Origin: an uncultured Ruminococcus sp.
GTDB taxonomy: Bacteria > Bacillota > Clostridia > Oscillospirales > Ruminococcaceae
Reading direction: 5' to 3'
Assembly: GCA_900752785.1 (NCBI GenBank)
Contig: CAADWP010000222.1
Coordinates: forward strand, 1 to 15,386
Length of the DNA: 15,386 nucleotides
Shown here: piece by piece, positions 6,536 to 14,222 of the stretch
Position numbering within the stretch: position 1 is the stretch's first letter
Layout: every line of letters starts with the position of its first letter
Program-made: the position numbers and the translations under genes
The notes under the pieces: generated by a model
Database searches by the model: none
Told to the model about the DNA's origin: nothing
What the model saw: the letters and a program-made list of their open reading frames with translations, nothing else

Positions 6536-8074
6536 ATGATCGAACTTATTGAATACAGAGGACATATCAGGAATTGGCGGGAGCTTCTGGATGAACTTGA
6601 AATTGCCGGAGAATTTAACCGTGAGGAACGGGAAGCTGAGATAATAACAAAGGGATATGCAAAGTGGGGAAGCTCACTCGTTGATAAGTTGTACGGAATG
6701 TTTGCGTTTTGTCTGCGTGACGCTGAAAAGGATGAGATATTCTGTGCCAGAGATCATTTCGGTACAAAGCCTTTTTATTACTATATAACCGAGTCAGGAA
6801 AGCTGCTATGCGGAACGATGATCCGAAGCATCATGGAACATGACGAGTTTATCAAAGAACTTAATACTGAAATGCTCCAGATCTATATGTCATTAACTTA
6901 TGTTGCAGGTGAAGATACATTTTTTAAGGGTGTAAAAAAACTTATGCCAGGGTGTTATTTGCGTTATTCTCAGGGAAATTTAGAGATCACACGATACTGG
7001 AAGCCAACCTTTGCTCCCGATAATAGCAGGTCACTTGAAGATTGGGCAAATGAGATACACACAACGATCCAAAAAATAATGCCGGAGGTCAAGGACGGAA
7101 ATGAAACTGCCGAATCGTTTCTTTCGGGAGGAGTTGATTCATCTTATGTGCTTGCAATGTCCGATGCCGAAGTAAGCGACTCCTGCGGATACGATGATGA
7201 ACGTTTTGATGAATCAGGGTTGGCAAAGCAGACCGCAGATCTTCTCGGACGCCAAAATAAACGATGTCTTATTACGCCCGAATCATATTTTGATGCGGTT
7301 CCTTACGTTATGTACAATATGGAGCAGCCGTTAGGCGACGCTTCGGCAATTGCTTTTGCTATTGCCTGTAAAGCTACAGCAGAGCATACAAAGCTTTGTT
7401 ATTCGGGAGAGGGCGCTGATGAATTTTTCGGCGGATATAATATGTATCGAAATGCCGAGCGTTACGGCGATAACTTAAAGAATTTCTATGTTGGAAACAC
7501 CAATATAATGAAAGAGGACGAGAAGAAACGTATTCTCGTTAATTACAATGAAAATGTGCTGCCGATAAATCTTGTAAAGCATATTTATGAGGAGACTGAG
7601 GGACTTGATCCTCTTTCAAAGATGTCGGATGTTGACATTCAGATCTGGCTTGAGGGTGATATTTATCTCAATGTTGATAAAATGAGTACCGCAGCAGGTC
7701 TTGAAATACGAATGCCGCTGACTGACAGAAGAATTTTTGATATCGCATCGCGCATGCCATCTGAATTTAAGGTAAATGACGAAACAAACAAGGTAGCGTT
7801 CAGAACAGCAGCAGCTAATGTTCTGCCCGAGGATATTGCCTTTAGAAAAAAACTGGGATTTATTGTGCCGATTCGTATCTGGCTTGCTGACGAGCGTTAT
7901 AATGCGGATGTAAGAGAAAAATTCGGAAGCGATATGGCGGCAGAATTTTTTGATCTTAATGAGATCAACGCAATACTTACAGATTATATCGGCGGAAATT
8001 CCGATAATTGGCGTAAGGTATGGACTATATATACGTTTCTTGTTTGGTACGAGGAATATTTTGTAAAAAGATAA
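6536..8074 (+). CDS. Asparagine-synthetase-like protein lacking the N-terminal glutaminase nucleophile
   Basis: A 512-residue protein related to class II asparagine synthetase (AsnB). The C-terminal synthetase domain looks intact: SGGVDSS pyrophosphate loop at 197-203, GEGADEFFGGY at 291-301, and a later MPLTDRR/FRKKLGF region typical of the family. The N-terminal class II amidotransferase domain is cut. AsnB begins with a catalytic Cys right after Met, but this protein begins at the strand equal to AsnB's VFNGEIYN and reads EYRGHIRNW, so the Asn-Gly-Glu glutamine-binding residues are Arg-Gly-His. The gpsA stop is in the same frame four codons upstream, so no missed N-terminal exists in this frame. 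It may be ammonia-dependent or act on another substrate by adenylation. It is last in the der-plsY-gpsA operon, and a terminator follows at 8078. Confidence 0.8.
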   Translation: MIELIEYRGHIRNWRELLDELEIAGEFNREEREAEIITKGYAKWGSSLVDKLYGMFAFCLRDAEKDEIFCARDHFGTKPFYYYITESGKLLCGTMIRSIMEHDEFIKELNTEMLQIYMSLTYVAGEDTFFKGVKKLMPGCYLRYSQGNLEITRYWKPTFAPDNSRSLEDWANEIHTTIQKIMPEVKDGNETAESFLSGGVDSSYVLAMSDAEVSDSCGYDDERFDESGLAKQTADLLGRQNKRCLITPESYFDAVPYVMYNMEQPLGDASAIAFAIACKATAEHTKLCYSGEGADEFFGGYNMYRNAERYGDNLKNFYVGNTNIMKEDEKKRILVNYNENVLPINLVKHIYEETEGLDPLSKMSDVDIQIWLEGDIYLNVDKMSTAAGLEIRMPLTDRRIFDIASRMPSEFKVNDETNKVAFRTAAANVLPEDIAFRKKLGFIVPIRIWLADERYNADVREKFGSDMAAEFFDLNEINAILTDYIGGNSDNWRKVWTIYTFLVWYEEYFVKR

Positions 8075-8077
8075 ATA

Positions 8078-8109
8078 AGAGCGTCATCGTTGAGATGACG
8101 CTCTCTTTT
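8078..8109. terminator. Bidirectional terminator between converging operons
   Basis: A perfect 11-bp stem, AGAGCGTCATC (8078-8088) with its complement at 8094-8104, and a 5-nt loop. On the plus strand it is followed by CTTTTGTTT, on the minus strand by TTATTTAT. It starts 3 bp after the plus-strand stop and lies 7 bp past the end of the minus-strand gene, so it can end both transcripts. Confidence 0.85.
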
Positions 8110-8111
8110 GT

Positions 8112-10352
8112 TTATAATGTAAGCTGATTGGTATCTCCAAGTTCCTTTGCAGGTTTTCCGGCGGCAGGAACGCTCTTTGAACGATATTTTTCAAGCTCGG
8201 GAAGATCTTCGGGTGAGATGATCTCAGCGGATGCGAGAAATGCATTTTTACGCAGATTAATTACCTGAACTCCCTGAGAGTCTCTTGTAGCTTTTGGAAG
8301 TATCATTCCGGTATTGAACACGAGAGCATGACCGCTTGAGCTGCGAAGCAGAATATCTGCATCTTCATTGATGAAAACAGCCGCAACAAGAGGGGATTTA
8401 TCAGAATAAGCCTTTGCAAGCTTTTTACGGTTTGTTTTGGTAGCATAAGACTGCATTGAAACCTTAGCCGCCTTGCCGTTCTCAAAGAAAAATATTATAT
8501 GACCGTTGTAATCTGTTGTTGGGATAAGTGTTTTCAAATTCTCGCCGTCATCAAAGGAAAGTTTTGCAGGGATATAATCGCCCATAACGCTTGCCTTTGT
8601 ATCGTCAAATGCGCTTGCTCGTGATTTATATACCTGAGCCTTGTCGGAGAAGAATATAAGATCGGTCTTATTAGTCGCTTCAAAGCTTTGACGGATAAAG
8701 TCACCCTCTTTAAGCTTCTGTTCACCGCTCATTCTAAGGGATTGCGGTGTAATTTTTTTGAAATATCCGCTGTCTGAAACGAAAAGATTTACGGGATAAT
8801 CGGGCGTATCGTCAACGACTACCTCCTCGTCTTCCTCAGATTGATAATAGAAAAGAGTCTTTCTTGGTTGAGCGTAATTTTTAATGACATCGCGAAGCTC
8901 ATTTATAATAATTTTACGAATTTTTTTCTTATCGCTGAGAATATCTTCCATTTCCTCAATGGATTTTTTCAGTTCATCAACTTCCTCGATTCTGCGGAGA
9001 ATATACTGTTTATTAATGTTTCTCAGTTTTATTTCGGCAACGTATTCCGCTTGTATCTCGTCGATACCGAATCCGATCATAAGGTTTGGAACAACGTCCG
9101 ATTCGATCTCAGTTTCGCGGATAATTCTTATTGCCTTGTCGATATCGAGGAGAATTTTAGAGAGAGCTTCAAGCAGATGAAGCTTTTCTTTTTTCTTTTG
9201 CAGATCATGATATGTTCGCCGTTGTATGCATTCTTCGCGGAACGCCGTCCATTCGGTAAGTATTTCACGAACGCCCATGACCTTTGGAGTTCCGGCAATA
9301 AGGACATTGAAATTGCATGGATAGCTGTCCTGAAGCGGAGTGAGTCTGAACAGCTTTTGCATAAGCTTATCGGGATCTGTGCCCCGTTTAAGGTCAATAG
9401 CAATTTTCAGACCGTCAATATCTGTCTCGTCGCGGATATATGATATCTCGCGTATTTTTCCCTGCTTCACCAAATCAACAATTTTTTCAATAATAGCTTC
9501 AATAGTGGTAGTATATGGGATCTGCGTAATTTCAAGGCAGTTTGCGGATTTATCGTAGCTGTACTTAGAACGGACTTTAATACTTCCTCTTCCTGTTTCG
9601 TAAACCTTGTTCAGCTCGTCCTCGTTATAGAGGATAAGACCTCCGCCGGGAAAATCCGGACCTTTAAGGGTGGTAAGGATATCATGCTGGGGATTTTTCA
9701 TGAGTGCGATAGTAGTTTCGCACACCTCCTCAAGATTGAACGGGCAGACGTTGCTTGCCATTGAAACGGCGATTCCGGTGTTGGAATTCACAAGAACGGT
9801 CGGAAAAGTTGCCGGAAGCAGAGTCGGCTCCTGCATCGTATTATCGTAATTCGGCACAAAATCTACAGTTTCCTTGTCAATGTCGCGGAACAGCTCGGCG
9901 CAGATCTTTTCAAGCTTTACCTCGGTATAACGCGGAGCGGCGAAATGCATTTTACTTGAATATTGCTTGCCGAAGTTTCCCTTTGAGTCGATATACGGAT
10001 GAAGCAAAGCTTCATTGCCGCGCGTCATGCGGACAAGAGTCTCATAAATAGCCTGATCGCCGTGAGGATTGAGCTTCATGGTCTCGCCCACAACATTAGC
10101 CGATTTTGAACGTTCCTTGTCGGGATTGAGCAGACCGCGCTTGTACATCATATAGAGCAGCTTTCGGTGCGAGGGCTTGAAACCGTCGATCTCGGGGAGC
10201 GCTCGGGAAATTATAACGCTCATGGCATAGGGCATATAGTTCTTTTTAAGAGTATCAGTGATCCTTTCATCGACAACGCTACCCGAACCCTCGATATAAG
10301 CCTCGTGTTTAAATGCGGATTTTTTTTGTGGTGTATCTTTTTTTCTTGCCAT
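8112..10352 (-). CDS. parC: Type II topoisomerase A subunit (ParC/GyrA-like, divergent)
   Basis: A 746-residue DNA breakage-reunion subunit. The N-terminal core is clear: DGFKPSHRKLLYMM at 56-69, NPHGDQAIYETLVR at 95-108, and AAPRYTE with catalytic Arg141-Tyr142. A coiled-coil region (about 365-480) is followed by a short C-terminal beta-propeller with recognisable blades (VNLFVSDSGYFKKI, DLIFFSDKAQVYKS, HIIFFFENGKAAKV, DILLRSSSGHALVF). No GyrA box (QRRGGKG) is visible, so it is more like topoisomerase IV than gyrase, although the subtype is uncertain. The position equal to E. coli GyrA Ser83 is Gln100 and that of Asp87 is Glu104. The ATG at 10352 is preceded by AAGGAG, which overlaps the stop of the GNAT gene. 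It is the last gene of the operon whose first gene is the B subunit. Confidence 0.9.
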   Translation of the reverse strand: MARKKDTPQKKSAFKHEAYIEGSGSVVDERITDTLKKNYMPYAMSVIISRALPEIDGFKPSHRKLLYMMYKRGLLNPDKERSKSANVVGETMKLNPHGDQAIYETLVRMTRGNEALLHPYIDSKGNFGKQYSSKMHFAAPRYTEVKLEKICAELFRDIDKETVDFVPNYDNTMQEPTLLPATFPTVLVNSNTGIAVSMASNVCPFNLEEVCETTIALMKNPQHDILTTLKGPDFPGGGLILYNEDELNKVYETGRGSIKVRSKYSYDKSANCLEITQIPYTTTIEAIIEKIVDLVKQGKIREISYIRDETDIDGLKIAIDLKRGTDPDKLMQKLFRLTPLQDSYPCNFNVLIAGTPKVMGVREILTEWTAFREECIQRRTYHDLQKKKEKLHLLEALSKILLDIDKAIRIIRETEIESDVVPNLMIGFGIDEIQAEYVAEIKLRNINKQYILRRIEEVDELKKSIEEMEDILSDKKKIRKIIINELRDVIKNYAQPRKTLFYYQSEEDEEVVVDDTPDYPVNLFVSDSGYFKKITPQSLRMSGEQKLKEGDFIRQSFEATNKTDLIFFSDKAQVYKSRASAFDDTKASVMGDYIPAKLSFDDGENLKTLIPTTDYNGHIIFFFENGKAAKVSMQSYATKTNRKKLAKAYSDKSPLVAAVFINEDADILLRSSSGHALVFNTGMILPKATRDSQGVQVINLRKNAFLASAEIISPEDLPELEKYRSKSVPAAGKPAKELGDTNQLTL

Positions 10353-10368
10353 TTTATCAAAAACTCCT

Positions 10369-10827
10369 TTAGTTAAAGCGTTTTGTCATAACGTCGTAGC
10401 AGAGAAAATCTCCGTTCTCTGCATTTATTTTGTGTGATTCAATAATTTTATAGCCGTGGCTTAGATAGATCGGCTTAGCCGAAAGCGACGAATCAAGAAC
10501 AGCTTCGTCATATTTTTCGGCAATAAGCTTTTCGGCATATTTCATAAGCTCTGAGCCGTATCCTTTTCCTTGATATTGAGGAAGAACAAAAAGACGGTTT
10601 ATCTCGTTGGCGCTTACGGTAATTGTTCCAACCGGGATTTTTTCTTCGTTAAAACAGATAAATACCTTTTTTTCCTCAATATCTCGAATGATTGCTTCAT
10701 TGCTATGGTGATCCAGAAAAAAACGTACTGCCCCAAAAGGATAGTAATGAATGTAAATTTCACTTATTGTAGTATGCGTAATATCCTTAACAATAGAAAA
10801 ATCGCTGTTTTGGGCTAAAATTATCAT
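10369..10827 (-). CDS. GNAT family N-acetyltransferase
   Basis: A 152-residue single-domain GNAT protein. The acetyl-CoA-binding motif A is well formed: INRLFVLPQYQGKGYGSELM at residues 76-95, with QGKGYG at 86-91 as the pyrophosphate-binding loop. Upstream PVGTITV is the usual beta strand 4, and PIYLSHGYKIIE near 120-131 is the C-terminal motif B region. The acceptor substrate cannot be read from the sequence. Its ATG at 10827 overlaps the TGA of the membrane-protein gene by 4 bp (ATGA), with AGAGGTGA just upstream. Its own TAA overlaps the ribosome binding site of the A-subunit gene. It is therefore tightly embedded in the topoisomerase operon, which suggests coordinated expression but does not prove a joint function. 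Confidence 0.9.
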   Translation of the reverse strand: MIILAQNSDFSIVKDITHTTISEIYIHYYPFGAVRFFLDHHSNEAIIRDIEEKKVFICFNEEKIPVGTITVSANEINRLFVLPQYQGKGYGSELMKYAEKLIAEKYDEAVLDSSLSAKPIYLSHGYKIIESHKINAENGDFLCYDVMTKRFN

Positions 10828-11948
10828 ATTTCACCTCTGTAATCGGAATACTGTACGGCGATCCTGTTTTCAGGATGAACGTCGAACAGATAAAGCGCGC
10901 CGATAAAAATAAATTCAAGCGGTTTCATTAAAATATAAACGGCATCGGCGCGGTATGGAGTCGTTATATGACGTGAGACAGGGTAGCCGTGTTTATCGTA
11001 AAAGCTTCGGACTGACTTGTGAAACCGCGGAAGCTTTTCTTTTATCAGATCTTCAAAGGCATTTGCGGCAAGAAGCTGTCTGTTGACAACGATAGCCGTA
11101 CCGAGCCGCTTTCCGTACCGAATCGGCTTAACTACATTTTTATGACCTCCTGCTGCAACAGTGCAAAGATAATGTCCTTCATATTCCATGGGCGGCGGCG
11201 GAGTTTGTGTGGAAAAAGTCCAGTCGGCAGTCATTGTGAACGCTTTAATGAATCCGTCAGGACCCTGCCCAAGAAGAATGAACAGTATCTCCAGAATTGC
11301 CGCAACAGGCAGAATAAGCAGGAAGCTGAATATTGTCATTGACGAGACTTTTGACATTATTTTTGAGAGAAACATTGCAAATTTAGAACGAAATTGAGTA
11401 TCGCGCTCTTTGACAAGACGTACGTGTTCGGTAATGTGGAAGCGTATCTGCCTTGCTGCTATCATGAGAAGATTTATGTAGTAGAGGTATAGCATAACAT
11501 GGATAGGCTCAAAATATTCTGCAAGCTGGATATAAATGAAAATTGCAGCTATTGCTCCGGGGAAAATGCTTGCGATTGACACAGCCGATATAATAGGGGA
11601 GAGTCTTTCGGGCTTGATGAGGCAGAGGACGATCAGTCCCAGATAAGCAAGGAAAATCGTTATGTCAATAGTTATGCCGTATTCGGTGTGCAGCATTGAG
11701 TGAAGCTCATTAGGATAGACCGGCTGAAAATAGTCTTTTGAGGTGATTTCATCACAGGTAATAAGGAGTAATCCGCAAGAGCAGACGAGTCCCCAAAAAA
11801 TCGTTATCATATCATTGCGCCGATTGCTTTTATATTTTTTTGAAAAAAGCGATCTGATATTATTTACAGTAAGTTTAAATGGAATAATAAAAAATAACAA
11901 GAAAGCAAAAAGCACTCCAAAAATTTCATCAAGGCCTATAGACGTCAT
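10824..11948 (-). CDS. DUF6688-like multi-pass membrane protein
   Basis: A 374-residue membrane protein. Hydrophobic segments lie around residues 10-26, 47-64, 92-111, 118-141, 148-165 and 203-227, with a possible seventh at 337-355. After the sixth helix comes a conserved-looking soluble stretch: HYLCTVAAGGHKNVVKPIRYGKR near 259-281, VVNRQLLAANAFEDLI at 287-302, and PRFHKSVRSFYDKHGYP at 307-323. I associate this pattern with DUF6688 from memory; no biochemical role is known to me. The ATG at 11948 has AAGGAG 9 nt upstream, overlapping the TAA stop of the B-subunit gene, and its own TGA overlaps the GNAT start. There is no signal peptide beyond the first helix, and no catalytic motif that I recognise. 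Confidence 0.8.
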   Translation of the reverse strand: MTSIGLDEIFGVLFAFLLFFIIPFKLTVNNIRSLFSKKYKSNRRNDMITIFWGLVCSCGLLLITCDEITSKDYFQPVYPNELHSMLHTEYGITIDITIFLAYLGLIVLCLIKPERLSPIISAVSIASIFPGAIAAIFIYIQLAEYFEPIHVMLYLYYINLLMIAARQIRFHITEHVRLVKERDTQFRSKFAMFLSKIMSKVSSMTIFSFLLILPVAAILEILFILLGQGPDGFIKAFTMTADWTFSTQTPPPPMEYEGHYLCTVAAGGHKNVVKPIRYGKRLGTAIVVNRQLLAANAFEDLIKEKLPRFHKSVRSFYDKHGYPVSRHITTPYRADAVYILMKPLEFIFIGALYLFDVHPENRIAVQYSDYRGEI

Positions 11949-11961
11949 TCAATTCATCTCC

Positions 11962-13941
11962 TTAACTTATATCGGCAAGTTCAAGGTAATCTGCGCCAAA
12001 CTGCGAAATATAATCTTTTCTGCCCTGAAGATCGTCGCCGAGAAGCATTTCAAAAACTTCTGCCGATTCGGTGATATCATTGGCAGTGACCTTGATAAGT
12101 CGGCGTGTTTCGGGATTCATAGTCGTCAGAGACATCATGTCAGGCTCGTTTTCGCCAAGACCCTTAGAGCGCTGGATAGTATGCTTTTTATCGCCGATAA
12201 GCTCGAGGATACGCTGTTTTTCCTGCTCCGTATAGGCAAAATAGGTTTTTTCCTTGGTATTGATCTCAAACAGGGGAGATTCCGCAATATATACAAATCC
12301 CTGTTCGATAAGAGTCGGCGTAAGTCGATAAAGCATAGTCAGGATAAGCGTGCGGATCTGGAATCCGTCAACGTCCGCATCGGTGCAGATAACTATCTTG
12401 CTCCAGCGGAAATTGTCAATATTAAATGTCGAAAGCTCTTTATTAGCTTTGGTTGTTACTTCAACTCCGCAGCCCAATACCTTGATAAGGTCGGTGATGA
12501 TCTCGCTTTTGAAAATTTTCGTATATTCGGCCTTCAGACAGTTCAGGATCTTACCGCGAACAGGAATAATTGCTTGAAATTCGGCATTTCTTGCAAGCTT
12601 GACCGAGCCGAGAGCCGAGTCGCCTTCCACGATGTAGATTTCTCGCCGGGAAACGTCCTTAGTACGGCAATCCACAAATTTTTCTACCATATTAGCAAGA
12701 TCTATCGTTCCGGAAAGCTTTTTTTTCATATTCAGGCGTGTTTTTTCAGCATTTTCACGGCTGCGTTTGTTTAAAAGCACCTGCTCGGCAATTTTTTGTG
12801 CTTCATCAGGATTTTCAATAAAGTAAACTTCAAGCTGATGCTTGAGAAATTCCGTCATTGACTCGTAAATAAATTTATTGGTAATGGCTTTCTTTGTTTG
12901 ATTTTCATATGAGGTTTGAGTCGAAAATGATGACGATACCAGAACAAGGCATTCCTCAACATCGTTAAAGGTAATTTTTGATTCGCTTTTCAGATAGCCG
13001 TTATTCTGTTTCAGATAAGCATCGATTTGTGATACAAATGCTTGTTTTACTGCGCGTTCTGGTGAACCGCCATGCTCAAGAAAGCTTGAATTGTGGTAGT
13101 ATTCAATTTGCTTTATCTTATTGGAAAAGGTAACGGCAACGTCCAGTTTGACCTTGTATTCAGGTTTATCCTCTCGATCACGTCCGCGCTTTTCGGCTGA
13201 CCAATGTTGTATCGAAGTCATTGACTTGTCCGCAGCTATCTCAGAAACGTAATCGGTAATTCCGTTTTCATAAAAAAATTCTGTTTCGTTAAAACCTCCG
13301 GCCTCGTTTTCTGAACGAAAAACAAAGAGTATACCGGGATTTACAACAGCTTGTCGTTTCAGTATATCGCAGAAATACTCGTCCGATACCTGAATGTCTG
13401 TAAACACATCCAGATCAGGCCGCCAGTGTGTTTTGGTACCTGTTTGTTTCTTTTTGAACGGCTCTTTTTTCAGTCCGCCTACGTTATCGCCTTTTTCAAA
13501 ATGAAGCGTATATTTATAGCCGTCGCGGATTACCTCAACGTCCATAAATTCCGAGGAAAACTGCGTTGCGCATAGTCCGAGTCCATTAAGACCGAGTGAA
13601 TATTCGTAGGATTCGGCGGAATCGTCGTACTTACCGCCTGCATAAAGCTCACAGTAGACCAGTTCCCAATTATATCGCTGCTCATTATTGTTGAAATCAA
13701 CAGGACAGCCTCGTCCGAAATCCTCCACTTCTATGTCGTTGTTTCTGAAATGAGTAATAATTATTTTGTTTCCGTAACCTTCACGTGCTTCGTCGATTGA
13801 GTTGGAAATAACCTCGAAAATGGAATGTTCACATCCGTCAAGACCATCTGAACCGAATATAACAGCCGGGCGCTTTCTTACTTTGTCAGCGCCTTTGAGC
13901 ATTGTAATGCTTTCGTTTCCGTAATCGTTTTTCTTAGCCAT
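11962..13941 (-). CDS. parE: Type II topoisomerase B subunit (ParE/GyrB-like, divergent)
   Basis: A 659-residue ATPase/TOPRIM subunit. The GHKL ATPase domain has VRKRPAVIFGS at 21-31, EVISNSIDEA at 43-52 with the catalytic Glu43 and Mg-binding Asn47, Asp74 in EDFGRGCPVD, and SLGLNGLG at 115-122, where standard subunits have SGGLHGVG. The transducer QTK loop has Lys350. The TOPRIM domain has IVEGDSALGS (Glu439) and DADVDGF (Asp521, Asp523, Asp525), and QRSKGLGENEP lies at 590-600. The catalytic residues are kept but many flanking positions differ from classical GyrB/ParE, so this looks like a paralogue and not the main gyrase. It is the first gene of the operon, with AAAGGAAG before the ATG and a promoter at 13980-14008. 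Its partner A subunit is two genes downstream. Confidence 0.9.
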   Translation of the reverse strand: MAKKNDYGNESITMLKGADKVRKRPAVIFGSDGLDGCEHSIFEVISNSIDEAREGYGNKIIITHFRNNDIEVEDFGRGCPVDFNNNEQRYNWELVYCELYAGGKYDDSAESYEYSLGLNGLGLCATQFSSEFMDVEVIRDGYKYTLHFEKGDNVGGLKKEPFKKKQTGTKTHWRPDLDVFTDIQVSDEYFCDILKRQAVVNPGILFVFRSENEAGGFNETEFFYENGITDYVSEIAADKSMTSIQHWSAEKRGRDREDKPEYKVKLDVAVTFSNKIKQIEYYHNSSFLEHGGSPERAVKQAFVSQIDAYLKQNNGYLKSESKITFNDVEECLVLVSSSFSTQTSYENQTKKAITNKFIYESMTEFLKHQLEVYFIENPDEAQKIAEQVLLNKRSRENAEKTRLNMKKKLSGTIDLANMVEKFVDCRTKDVSRREIYIVEGDSALGSVKLARNAEFQAIIPVRGKILNCLKAEYTKIFKSEIITDLIKVLGCGVEVTTKANKELSTFNIDNFRWSKIVICTDADVDGFQIRTLILTMLYRLTPTLIEQGFVYIAESPLFEINTKEKTYFAYTEQEKQRILELIGDKKHTIQRSKGLGENEPDMMSLTTMNPETRRLIKVTANDITESAEVFEMLLGDDLQGRKDYISQFGADYLELADIS

Positions 13942-13979
13942 TTTATTCTTCCTTTCACGAATTCAATACATTCTTTATA

Positions 13980-14008
13980 ATGATAACATATTTTAGAATA
14001 TTTTGCAA
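13980..14008 (-). promoter_or_regulatory. Promoter of the topoisomerase operon
   Basis: On the minus strand, TTGCAA (14003-14008) and TATCAT (13980-13985) are 17 bp apart. The predicted start is near 13973, giving a leader of about 32 nt that includes AAAGGAAG before the ATG at 13941. Confidence 0.7.
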
Positions 14009-14048
14009 GAAAAATTTTGTGATATAAAATACTATTTTTGCAGGTTTG

Positions 14049-14090
14049 TCAATGAAGTAAGACAATAATTTCCCCATGCCCTATTTTCAT
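14049..14090 (-). CDS. 13-codon ORF with strong ribosome binding site; resembles a TatA N-terminus
   Basis: On the minus strand an AAGGAG at 14098-14103 is 7 nt upstream of an ATG at 14090 that opens the peptide MKIGHGEIIVLLH, ended by TGA at 14049-14051. TatA/TatE-type translocase subunits often begin with a similar M-x-I-G-x-x-E-I-I-V-x-L pattern leading into a membrane helix. Here the frame ends just where the helix and the FGPKKLP hinge should come, and no continuation is visible in other frames. It could be the truncated 5' end of a tatA-like gene, a leader peptide, or chance. It lies between an upstream structured leader and the promoter of the topoisomerase operon. Confidence 0.3.
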   Translation of the reverse strand: MKIGHGEIIVLLH

Positions 14091-14097
14091 TGAAAGT

Positions 14098-14216
14098 CTC
14101 CTTATAGTAACCGTTTCACACTAATCCAAATCAACATTTGGCATATATCTCAACAGCATACTGACCTTACAGTAAGCTTTCAAAGCAATTTTAAGAGCTT
14201 GCATTTGAAAGATAAT
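14098..14216 (-). ncRNA. Putative structured leader or small RNA
   Basis: Downstream of the promoter at 14223-14251 the predicted RNA folds into consecutive hairpins. The first (14177-14211) has an 8-bp and a 4-bp helix separated by one bulged base, with a 10-nt loop, and starts about 5 nt from the predicted transcript start. The second (14166-14176, CTTAC/GTAAG) is minimal. The third (14126-14141) is CCAAAT/ATTTGG with a 4-nt loop. A strong ribosome binding site (14098-14103) follows. No known riboswitch class is recognised. It could be an untranslated leader, a small RNA, or the remnant of a lost gene's leader. Confidence 0.3.
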
Positions 14217-14222
14217 TTTTAT

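Noticed and set aside
8841..9443. Plus-strand open frame of 200 codons
   Set aside because: Antisense to the topoisomerase A subunit coding region; Phe/Ser/Ile-rich translation typical of a complement-strand artefact.
11743..12774. Plus-strand open frame of 343 codons
   Set aside because: It lies antisense to the membrane-protein and B-subunit genes, which have clear conserved motifs. It has no ribosome binding site and its translation resembles no protein family.
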